From Haliotis asinina (Eukaryota; Mollusca; Gastropoda; Lepetellida; Haliotidae): a stretch of 64,000 nt of DNA. Made by a program: the position numbers and the translations under genes. This document shows positions 35,341-47,700 of this stretch, in pieces. The stretch covers positions 16,449,001 through 16,513,000 of the forward strand of contig NC_090295.1 in assembly GCF_037392515.1 (NCBI RefSeq), in the 5' to 3' direction. The stretch's first letter is position 1. Each line of letters begins with the position of its first letter. The notes under the pieces are model-generated. The model searched no databases, was not told where the DNA came from, and saw only the letters and a list, made by a program, of their open reading frames with translations.

Positions 35341-37629
35341 AATACAGTTCATTCATAAACACGTTATGATGTTCTAACATAATAATCTATAGGGGTTCAA
35401 AGTATTTTGAAAAGCCACAGGGCAAGTGACTTCAAGAAGGTAACTTTTGCTGACTAATCTTCCACTTGCCCTGATTCCTGACACAATACATGATGTTAAT
35501 GTTTAGTGGACTATTCATCGAAGAATGATCATTTCACTCTCAAAGCTCTACTTTAATATTATTGTGAACTTTAATAGCTTCATTATGAGCAGACATGAAA
35601 TGAAAACCATCATTATTTGCAGTTAGAAACCAGTGGAAATTATCTAGTAGTCCACAGACAAGTAAGATACCATTATTTGATTGCCCAAAATGAAAACTGA
35701 CTTGTCCCGGGTGACCTGCATGGTCACTAGCTGGAGTTCCACCATCCCTTCAGCTATTGGTGATTGAAGATAAATAGAGCCATAAATTAAACACACACAT
35801 ATTCTACGATTGAAAGAGTGGACAATTTAAATATACAAGTAATATACTGGGAATTGCATACCCTCTCTGGACAATAATATTTTAATACGTAAATCCCCTT
35901 TGAGGATACAGCCACGAACAATCGAGTTTACTCATTCAAACATCTAATCATAAAGTATTTATCTATTTACAATTCATTAAACTCAACGACTAGGTTATAC
36001 TACCGCCCCTATGTTAAACTGAACAGATATGAAAGTCCCTTGGCGAAATATGATGAAACATGTGACTTTCCAATATGAATGAATGAATGTGTTGGTCCAA
36101 AAGACAACTGTGATGATCCACTTGACCAAACGTTATTTGTGCACAGTGAAGGAGAAATGGCAGCAAATACAAATCAGAATTTATATGGTTCTCAGATGTT
36201 TTTATTCTTGAGTGGTGGTGCTTACATTTTCGGACGATCAATTCTAATTTCTCCTGGCCATCTCTGGTGAAATGCCCTCATGACATGGGGGAATATGACA
36301 GCAAGCAAGTTTTCATCATGTTATCCTTGTTATTACATTTGTAAACCAACCATATTTTCTAAGAGACGTGTTGACTGGATTGACATCAACGAATGTCACC
36401 AATCTACACAATCATTACCTATCATGTTATTGGCAACCTACATTAGAGTTATCGCTCTTGGTCATCTGCTAAAAGTAGGCGCGGATATTTAATGGAATCG
36501 CGCCACTGAGCGAGCAGGGAGACTAAATACAGAGGGAGAGGAAACTCCTCGAAAAGCCCCTGAACGGATGCCTTAGGACGTCACGTGGCCAGTGTAGAGG
36601 CAGCTTAGTATTTAAGATTGATGTATTTTCAACAGATAATTACATTCGCTACATACAGAAGATAAGGTAACTATTTTGTCACTTCAGTTTAAGTCAAATA
36701 ATTGTTATTAGTGTCAGTATTAGGACAGTACATTTGTAGTAAAATTTCAGGTCTTATGTTATAGCTCTCCCTGGCTTCCATTCTCGATTCACCGCGAAGA
36801 TAGACTAAATTGTGCCGATAAAAACTTCTTTCATACATTCGTTTAATTTTTAGAAGGGAAACATACCTTTAGTTGAAAGGTATTTGCAATTAACAGTGAT
36901 AGTTTTATGACTATGAAAAATTGTTAGGGTGTATTTGAGGTGTGTGTGTTGTAGATTATCCCTGGTAAGAGGGCACTTGAAATGATGCAAAAACAGAATA
37001 TTCACAGCTGTCATGTTGATAAATTGAGTTCTGATTTATTCATAGAAACCCGAGCAAGGAAAGAACATCGACTGAACCCAGAAATATGTTCAAGCAATGC
37101 TGCAAAACCTAACGTTATGAAAACTGTAAAATGAACTTTAAAAACCTCTGCCCAATTTAGAGGCATTTTGTATGTTCTTTAAGAAAAACTTCCCAAAGTG
37201 GAGAGGGTCTGCCAAGAAAAATAGACAAATGAGTATAAGACGGAGGTGGTTTGTAACGTCTTGTTCTCTTCGATTCTGTTCCATTCGCCTGAATTGTTGA
37301 TTCTAGAGACAAAGAAGCGTTTTCTGCTAAAACTAATGAACATATGACCGTTTTAGGTTTTTCTTCAAACATTTGTTGAAAAAGCTATTGTTCGTGCAAT
37401 GCGCCGGAGTGTCTGAAGTGTGAAACTGAATGAGAACATGTAAATATCGCAGTGTGTCCTATCTCATTGGCTGAACTTATTTTAATACAATCTCAACAAA
37501 AACGGACTGTTTACACACAGATGATGGAAATGACAATGAAACGAACGCAGGAGCTGATCAACCAATTCGGTGACACCGCCCCATTTCGGGGCAAAGTGGA
37601 CCACAGTAAGTCCCAATATTCAACCGTAT

Positions 37630-37800
37630 GACAGCGGTTTGTAAATAATCGCGTCTGGACCAGACAATCCAGTGATCAACAGCATGTTCTAAGAGCTAAT
37701 CGTTGCTTGGTTGCAGTTGGTTGTTTAACACCGCACGCAGCAATATCCCAGCTATATGGCGGCGGTTTGTAAATAATCGCGTCTGAATAAGACAAACCAG
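37630..37800 (+). repeat. Haliotis-type ~280-bp repeat, two overlapping 5' pieces
   Basis: Two successive copies of the 'cggtttgtaaataatcgcgt' segment (37636 and 37760), the second preceded by 'cgcacgcagcaatatcccag'. One truncated copy appears to have landed beside or within another. Confidence 0.7.
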
Positions 37801-38382
37801 CATGATTTATTTGCGAAAGAAAGAGTAGGGAACAACCTTCTCTAACCATTACACAAATGATCTGTGATATGTGAAGAGCGAGCCTGAGTCAGTAGCTTCT
37901 TTCAGTAACAGTAAGTTCACCCAGTGAACTGCACCATTAAAAAACTATTAATGAACTGTGAATGACATTTATACATACGGCGTCTGATTCTTGCAGTTTA
38001 TTGTTCAGAACCGCTTATCTTTTTAAACAGACTAACAGCTAGTCTCTGAAATGAACATATTTTACTGAAAAAACGTTCATAGTGAAAAAAATAATATAAT
38101 GAAATGGAACCCTGAGACTTTCTTCATCTTCAGAAGCTGAGAAAAATCTAGACTTGCCACATTTTCTAGACTTCCGTGGGCTTTCTTGGATATATATACT
38201 TCAGGGTCTGTACGACAGACTACTTTTTAAACTGAAAAAATCTTAAATGTAAATGAGCATACATTTTTAAACAGTTTTGTACTTTCGACATTAATACATT
38301 CCGTCACACAACGTGTTTTTTCCCCGTAATATGACTAAATATACATAGTACACATGATAACTGAGGATGGCATATTTATCGA

Positions 38383-38388
38383 TGATGT

Positions 38389-38442
<54 letters not shown>
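38383..38442. repeat. (GAT)n microsatellite
   Basis: About twenty GAT units. The poly-Ile frame on the minus strand is an artefact. Confidence 0.9.
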
Positions 38443-38445
<3 letters not shown>

Positions 38446-38744
38446 GACTGAAAAGTTTTAAAAGTGCAGAAAACCTCAAGTCCTTCATGAAAATAAAATG
38501 GGTTGTGTGCTTTTATTCATGTACAAAGGGTGAATTTGAAAAGAAATGCAATTTCTTAAAACATGCCCCTTCCAATAATTAGTGCTTGGTATTGTAGAAA
38601 TCTGAATAATCGCCCTGACATACAAATACATGAAATACATCGTGACTCCGAAATCGCTAAATTATCGATGCAAGTTTTCGAATGTACCACTGACCTCCAA
38701 TGCGCATGTATTACGGAACCACGTGAAAAATCTAGCAGACAAGC

Positions 38745-41700
38745 ATGTCATGGTTGTTTGGAATCAACACAGGGCAGGGAAACACTCCTCAGCTCCCTGT
38801 GCCCCCTTCGCTCCCACCCCCAGGAGGTGATGACAAGGGATCAGGGTCCAAGGATGGCGACGGAGGGAAGGGACTATCGAAAATGGATGCATACCGTTTT
38901 GATTCTGCTGCACTGGAGAGGGCTGCGAAAGCTGCAAAAGATCTCGAAACATCTAGTACGGATTATATTTTCCGTTTCACGCACTCTACATCTTTGTCAG
39001 CGGATTAATTTCATTCTTTTCTGATTGATTTGTGTCACTAAGACCTTTTGGATAATGAATAGGGTATAAATGTTTGTGAATGTCAAATTATGTGACCTTT
39101 ACCAACAGTTTAAGATGTTTCATCATGCAAAGTCGAAGTATTAGTTTAGTGAATGATAATTACTGAGTATGTAGTGTGTTTTAAATGTATTTGTTTTTCT
39201 TTAATAAGAAAAGAGTATAAATGACAGCTCTTCTGTTTAGAAGAAGATTCATTGCTGTTAATCAGTTGTCCACATAATCTTCCTCAAGGCAAAGTGTAAA
39301 GTCCATTTCCATGATATTCCTGGAATATTGCTAAAACTAAAGCAGCTTAAAGCCCGCCTCACCCCCTAGCAAGTGACACACTTCAGACATTGTGTGAATG
39401 CATGGAAATTTTATTTCTTTTCAAAGGTTACTCCTTTTGGTTTGAAGATAACCGACAGGATGTACTGTAAGGGAGAAAAATATAATTGCAATGGAAACTA
39501 TCAATATGCAACATGCTCAAGGTGAATGGTGATACGAGTAAATACTGAATGGTATTGAGTCTTGGTACTGTAATTAAATAAGAATTGAAAATCAATGCAA
39601 TGTTGATTTTTTTAGAATTTTCCAAAGAAGCTTTGGAACTCACGAAACAACAAGAAGTCACAGCTCAATTTGAACATCAAAAGAAAATAAAGGTATTTAA
39701 TTCTTTTGATCAGTTTCTTTCTGCTTATGAATAAATATTTACAGTCGAACCCCGTTTACCCGGACCCCACATATCCAGAAACCCCGCCTTCCGGACGATT
39801 TTTGAGTGAAACAAAACTTACGTTCATTAATTATACTCGCTTAACCAGACCCCCTGCTTCCGGACCCAGAGAGCGCATTTTCAAACCATTCCCATACATT
39901 TCCATTGAAAAATGATCCAGTTATCCGGACGGAGAGATCTGTGCAACGTGTATGTGTCGCGTCAATACCGTTTACCACAGGACTATGTGATTTCTTAATC
40001 TATCACAAGGCATTTGGTCTGAATTGATTAATTAGACATCAAATCACGAGTGACGTGGGTCACTCGGCTTGTTCATTAGGATTTGGCGCATGTGAGAACA
40101 TCTCTTCAGTAACGAATATGCAATTGGCAAAATAGAAACTTTTTGTCATCAATTTTTGTTTCTCATCTAACTTACCATCTGAAGCTCCACATGCTACACA
40201 ATTACGTCCGGGACAACTTGACAAATGCTAACCTACGTTCCGCCATCCATGTATTATCGGTACACTTATATGTTATGATGATTCACTGTTAATACTACTG
40301 ACTGTTGATTTATTGATAGACGTACATGAATATTTTTTGCTTTCACTTAATTTTCACGTTTTAGATGTTTGATCCAGTTAACCGGACGTCTCGCTATCCG
40401 GACAATTTTCGAGTGAAGCCAAAACGTCCGGGTAAACAGGGTTTGACTGTATATGTGTAGCCCCCAGTAAATATAATCATTTATTCATTTTGTCATATCT
40501 TCACCAGTTCCGCTGAAGTGATCAGTCATTATTCAGAGTCAGTGATGATGGATTGGAAAACAATTTCTGAATTATTCTTCATAGATTTGCCTGATGTTAG
40601 TCACGTTGTGGTGTTATGGTATTTCTTTGCAATGGATTGTAGGAATATGAAGGTCAACTTGAACAGATGAAGATAGAACAAATACGAGTTGCACAAGATG
40701 AGAAGAGAAAAACATTAGCAGAAGAGACAAAACAACATCAGCAGAGGGCTCAGTATCAGGACCAGTTGGCAAGAAAGCGCTATGAAGACCAGCTGGCACA
40801 ACAGGTGAATCTTGCATATGTACGCTTAATGTGTGGGTCTGGGGTGAAAATGTCATGGTCATGATTTTGGTTGCTCGGGAAGAGCTGGGTGAGAATTGGT
40901 CTTCTATAGCCCATGCTTGTTGTTAATGGCGACTACTGGGTTGATGCTTGTCAACATGTCCCAATCGCGTAGATCTAAGCTCACGCCGTTGATCACTGGA
41001 CTGCCTAGTACGCATAGGCATGGTTATTTACAGACCTCTTTAGCCGAATGGTTAAAGTGTCGCCTTGTCACTCTGAATGCCCAGGTTCGATTGCCCACAT
41101 TTTGCAGAAAGTGGCATAAAACCATAATCACTCACTACAGACAGCCACAATTTAGATGGAATCTTCCTGATTGCTACGTTAAACAACCAACCAACTTTAA
41201 ACAACACACATTTTTAAAAATTTTACATCATCGGGATTGTACTTTGAATAATAAAACAAATGTATGTGTTTAAGTGTCTTGCTGTGTTTGTATAGTTTGA
41301 TCATGAACACACTAAACATGCTAATGGATCTGAGTTTACAATTTAGGCAAGAACTCAGGAGGAGACATTACGGCGACAAGAAGAATCTGTACAAAAACAG
41401 GAGGAGATGAGGAAAGGTAAGATCATCATCACAGTGTTCACGAATAGTGTTTCAAAGTAACAGGACATTGGGTCCTGCATGTTTCAGATATCTGTCTGAC
41501 CCACTGAAAATTGCATAACATGGACAGTCATACTAGACCAATGAGTTCAAAATCCACCCTTATCATTTGCCATTTTACAGGAATGAAGGTCTCTGCTCTG
41601 TTGACTAAATGTACTAGGTAGACTGACTAGAGGATTTGGTTGCACACTGTCCTAAATGGACTGTCCATCACTAGATTGCCTGGAACAAATGTATTTTCAG

Positions 41701-44700
41701 ACTTCCATCACACAAATGGTAGGTGATTTAAAGTGCGAAACGAAAGCAAACAATGGTAACCTTTTAATAAATACATATCTCTAATTGTACATGAAAGAAA
41801 ATAAATGTTTTCAGCAACTCTTGAATACGAAGCTGATTTGCGTTACAAGAATGAGATGAAGAGAATAGAAGCTGAGCTTCGTGGAAAGGCAAAGATAGAC
41901 CGAGAGAACCAAGATATTATCCGAGACCAAATCAAACTGAAAGCTCAAGAGCAAAGACAGACAGTATTAGAGTCAATCAAGTGAGTGGCACATTTTTATC
42001 TTCCCAATGTATGTACAAATCTTAAGATTTGTTGACAAGATTCTTTTCATATTTGGTACCAAGGATCATCACAGTATGCAAAAGGTCTCAGTCAGATTTA
42101 GTGGCCTTGAGGACCGTCATTTCCAGGACAAAGGTTACAAACTTGAAAGCGTTACCCTTGCCAGATATCTGAAGAACCGTTTCCAGGGAAGGTGCAGTGA
42201 TGAGTGAGTGAGTGAGTGAGTGAGAAGTCAGAATTTTAAAGGTCACATTTTGCTTTATTAGACAACAAATCAACCAACCAACTAAATCGAAGGCAGCTTG
42301 TATTGTATAAACCCTCAGGGAAATAAGAATGAAAATCAAGTGAACACTAATCAATTGGCATAGGTATAAATGTAGGGCAGGAGTATGTTTTAAGTGTAGA
42401 ATTAGACACGTGGATACTATAGACAAATGAATTGGTGTTTCGTTGTTACGTCCCAACTATATTCTGTTGTTTGGAGTTGGTGTTCAGATGTTGTCTTTAG
42501 CTACAGATTTATCACAGATATTGTCAGACATTTGAGTCATGAGTTTCCTTGTGCTACATTAAGAATTTATATTTTCAAACTTGTAGAACCTGGCTTTTGA
42601 TGGTAGTTTATCAGCCATTCACACGCAAAAGTATGCTTAAATACAACAATACACCTTGTAACACCTGTAGCTCACCTGTTTTAATTAGCTTATTCACATC
42701 ATACAAATACCAAATGTGTTTTGCACAGAAAATATGTGCATGACACTTCCACATTTCTGTTTCTGATTTAAGGAGATTCTGGTTCTCACAGCACCCATGC
42801 TTGTCATTAGCAGTGATTGAAATAAGGGCCTGCCCGACTGTCCGTGCCCAGTAAATTTTGAGTTGGGCTGCCTGGAAATTCTCTCCACCAGCCCGATTGT
42901 CTAGCTGAAATTTTTAAGGTTGACCTACTTTCAGTTCGCTCTCAGGAGGATCATTCCATTTTAATTGTCATGTCATATTTTGATTTAAGAAAGATGAATG
43001 AAAGCTACGAGTATATTCCATAATTATACATGGACAACTCTACAGCCAGTGAAGATAGCAGTAGGACACTAAAACAGGCTGGCTTAGTAAACTATGCTAT
43101 GATTGGATATCTGTAGTCACATGGTTCAGTAAGAACCAGTCAAAGAGAGTGTTACTTACTTTGTTTGTACTTGTTACAAAATGGCAGCGTTTTTGTAAGT
43201 TATTGCAAAAAAGTAAGTTAAAAAGGCGGGCAGGCAACTTTCAAGATTGGCAGGGAACATTCATGGGTCACCAGCTTGGCTGTCATGTTGAGTTGAAAAA
43301 TTGTTTCAATCACTAGTCATAAGAGGAGACAAACAAGATCAGGAGGGGGATGAGTTCGCTAACCTCATTAATGCATCTCATTTCAGTGCGCAGATAATTA
43401 GGAGATAAACATACTGTGTTGGAAAATCAGAGGTATATAATGAAATTATAATAGCCCTAAATGTGATTTAAAACCAAACGTGTAGCTAGAGCTATTATAA
43501 TTTTGTTATATACCTCTGATTTTCCAGCACATTATGTTTATCTCCATTCTACCATAACCACATTATTCAGATTTCAAACAAATACATAATGTGTTGGAAA
43601 ATCAGACCTATATAACGTGATTATATACCTCTGAATGACTTTGATTAACCAATCCGAATCCAGTAATTTCTGAAGTCATGGTAGAAATGTGAATATTAGA
43701 AATGGTCTTCAACCCATGCATATTGTAAGAGGTGACATACAGGATAGGTTGGCCAGGTTTTTGCCAACTTGGTTGACACATCATTGTATGCATTGATGCT
43801 CATACTGTTGATCACTGGATTGTCTGGTCCAGACTTAGTTGTTCACAGACCCTCACTATATTGCAGGGTCTGGCTTTAAACTGCAAACTAATGACTTTTT
43901 TGTTTCCAGGACTGCAGGATCAGTGTTGGGGACTGGGTTCCAAGCCTTTATATCCGACTGGGACAAGGTTTCCGCCACTGTAAGTCGCAGATATCACCTT
44001 TCCATAGACGGATAAACTTTGTGTCTTCATGCCAAAACTCCAGGTATATGATGGACCAGTCTGCTAATTTTCTAATCTAAATCTGACATTCCATCATTAC
44101 AAATGACAAAAGCTTCTATCAACAACACTGGTATCAATCAAGCTAGATAGATGACCCAACTGATTTTGCCATCTTTTTCACCATGTATGGTTTGCCAATG
44201 TCCAAAATGGATCAGGAGGCCAGGCTTTCTAACTTGATTAATTGGGTGCCATAATGCCCCAAACGTTCATAGTATCAACTCCTGGATTATCAGATTCATA
44301 CCTAATTCAGTGTTTAATTTTATTTGGGAGAAATTGTTTCTTAGAATAGGGACCAAAGTAAATATTTCTCATTTCTTTTCAAAAGAACCCTCCTTGTGGT
44401 ACATAGGAGTGCCACGACATTTGGAACTTTATTTTATAATGAAATATTTACAAAACAAAATACTTGTTTCATCCTCTGAGATCACCCCAACATGTAACTC
44501 TAGCTGTCAGCCTTGCACTTCACTTTACATGCAGTCGTTCGGTTCAGTTATAAAAAATAGTATCAACTGTCGTGGGATTTTCAATGGACATAAAAATGCT
44601 TAAATGTACCCCAAGGAGGACACTCTTCAAAGAATTCAAAACCTGAACAGGTTTGTATAATTCTCTCTTTAGTGAACTCCTTCACCAAAGAATATCAAAC

Positions 44701-47700
44701 TGTTTTCTTCTTATGGTGCAACATATAGATTTAACGTTATGTGAGTGTTTCTGTAATTCTGTTCCCAGGCTGCAGGACTGACATTGGTGGCCATCGGGGT
44801 GTATGCTGCGAAGTACGGTACAGGTGTAGCTGCCAAGTATGTGGAATCTCGATTAGGGAAACCATCACTAGTCAGAGAGACTTCACGTTTCACAGCACTT
44901 GAAGCTCTCAAACACCCAATAAAGGTAAGAACTACAGCACTGGTTCCCTGAAAGACTTCATTTATTGTGTGCACAGAAAGTGATTGACAGAAAGAAACAG
45001 TAATGGAAAGTTAAGTCATTAGGTAATAAAACTGATATTGCCCAAAGTTTGTATAAGGGTTTGGATATGAGTGAAATTATATTCTGTAATAAACATTGAG
45101 CATTATAACTAAATGCATTGTTGCAGATAGTTCATGATTTTGTCATGCTTGTGTGGCATTGTCCTCAGAAGTTTCCTGAGAGTAACAAAGCTTTTGATTT
45201 TCATTTGAGATAAGTAAACTTATTTATCGGAATGAAAGAAGCAGTGCAGATTAAATTGATTGGTACACGGGACGTCAGTAATTTCATCATTGAAGATGCA
45301 TTCTGTTTATGAATTTTACCTGTTATTATTTTAACATCAGCTAATATTCATGAATATTTCACAGACTGTGCAGAAACTTCAACGGAAACCTCAGGATGCT
45401 CTTCAAGGAATAATTCTCAAAGTAAGACATCCAAAATTGTTCTTTTCAAAGAAACTTACAAGCTTCAGTGACAGAGATCATTGAGGTCATCTCATTGTGA
45501 TATGGTAACAGTTAGGGCTGAATAATATTGCTCTGATATCACAGAATTGTGTTGTAACACAGGTTATCTGCCAATGCACATCCCTTGTAATTATGATGTC
45601 AAGTTTCACAATTGGATGATATAAGTTATAGCTTACAAAATGACAGTGTGGGGCAGTTGAGATGATCGCTCATGTGTTTGCTCTGATGCAGAAAACCTGC
45701 ATATTTGAATTTAAATTAAAAGCTTGCATCATTGTTGACGCAGTGCTACTGGGTCCTAAGTTCAGATAATCTAATCTTATATTTTGCTGTTGTTCAAAAC
45801 TACTGAGTATATGTTTGCCAGTTATCTGATTGCTCATCGTTATTTAACAATCACAGTTGATGTCTTCATGAAAGTCCCATACTGAAGCTGACTCCCCAAA
45901 ATATGTCCATGACTCCCTGTTATGACACCAGGGATTCCTAAATTTCCATGTCTACGGCAAGAACTGTGAGGGGTCATTGCAGTGAATCAGGAGGCACTAT
46001 GTATCAAGTTGCAGATTGTACATGGGAAGGCACTGCATTTTAATGTACAGAGTTATGTCCCTTTGTCATACTTGCCCGTGAATTATCTGTCAAGAAAAGG
46101 TGGTTAGTCATTTAGTTCCCTTGCCATGTTTAATGGTATGTTAACAGATGTTATTTGTTGTTACCCTGACTGGTGATGACTACAAGGACTGCAGCATGAT
46201 GTGTTAGTGAACTAACACCTGCAAGCATAGTGTACTAATACACTCATAAACTAGTACAGGCAACAACACACATGCATGCATTCTCCTCCCACAGAGGTTA
46301 CTCCTTTCATATCTTCCCATGTCACCTCTGTTCTAATATGGTCATAGAATATGGTCCCCAGTGGCCCCCAAACGCAACATGAATTATCTCCCTTCTTTCT
46401 ATCCAGTCCAATCACGTGTTACATTGACTTAGATCCAATATGGCAGAAGCTATGGAGTTAGTTGATCAACGTGTGAAGGGTAGATTAGGTATTTAAATGA
46501 CTGAAAGCAGAAGCTAGCACCAATATCAAGAGCAGGCATCAGTCGACAAGATGTTGTTGATGTGACACTTAAGACGTTTAATGGCTAGCTTGTCAAAGAG
46601 AGGGGTGGAGACGCTATTGATTCGTGATTACATGGCAGGGTTCTGTCTAGACGTTGTGCTGGAGAAGAGGTTCTAGTTTTCCTGAAGCATACAGAAATTA
46701 CCGAGGCTTTGCGAATGATCACTTTTGATACAATATTGCTAATTGCACAACTAAAGCTGATTGCAACCAATCACAAATCCAGCACACTCATACCGTGAAT
46801 GGGCCATATAGAGGTTACGTAGGAAGATATGACAGGAGTAACCTCTGTGGGAAGAGAATGATATACACACTGTTTCCTGTAATATTAAGATGATTTTGAA
46901 TGCAACATAAGATTCACCATGCTAGAATCTACCAATTTTTTTTTTGGAGTACTTATAAATTGTTCTGATTTGTACTCGAATTGTTACATCAAGAGATTTC
47001 AAGGGTGTATCATTCAAGCAATCACTTTGGCCAAAAATATTTGGAAAGCTTCCCACACTGCATAAAGTGACAGATACACTATTTAAACACCTTCAGCCTT
47101 GGTGAAATGTGTTCTTGTTGCTGGTATGATTAGTAGCATGATGTTTTGTGTCTGACAGCCAGGCTTGGAGGAGAGACTACGAGATGTTGCTATCGCCACC
47201 AACCACACCAAAAAGAACAAGGGTTACTACCGTAACATTCTTATGTACGGCCCGCCAGGAACAGGCAAAACCATGTTTGCTAAGGTAAACTCACTTGATT
47301 TTATGTTGCCCAATATTGTCAGTACCTTTTGGGTTGTCATTGCGGGTTGTGGTTGAAATGTTTGCTTGTCATGCCGAAGACCTAGGTCATTTCCAACATG
47401 GGTAAAATGTGTGAAGCTCATTTTTGGTGTCCTCCACTATGGTATTTGCTGGAATATTGCTAAAAGCAGTGCAGAACCAAACTCACTCACTAACCTATTA
47501 GAGATTCCTGCTGGTCACATTCTGTGACTTTAATGGTGATTTAATACTTATAATATACGCCAACTTTAGAAAGTTAAATGCTTTAAACACTGAGCGTGAT
47601 CAAACTTTCAGAGTTTAGCCCAGCACTCAGGGATGGATTACGCTATCATGACAGGAGGTGATGTTGCTCCCATGGGGAAAGAGGGTGTCACCGCCATGCA

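Larger units (their letters stand above)
34944..38744. other. Divergent intergenic region between CDF and ATAD3
   Basis: The start codons of the two genes face away from each other across 3.8 kb, so their promoters lie here. I see no CpG-rich core except moderately GC-rich sequence near 36490-36600. The stretch contains a four-fold 'ataaatataatactgcagt' repeat (35104-35183), a minus-strand SINE piece (~35250-35340), fragments of the Haliotis-type repeat (~37630-37800) and a (GAT)n microsatellite. No gene is supported. Confidence 0.6.

Noticed and set aside
38291-38488. Poly-Ile minus-strand frame
   Set aside because: It is an artefact of the (GAT)n microsatellite.
41035-41140. A functional tRNA gene
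   Set aside because: A- and B-box-like segments are present, but there is no cloverleaf and the same sequence with a common tail recurs many times, as expected for a tRNA-derived SINE.
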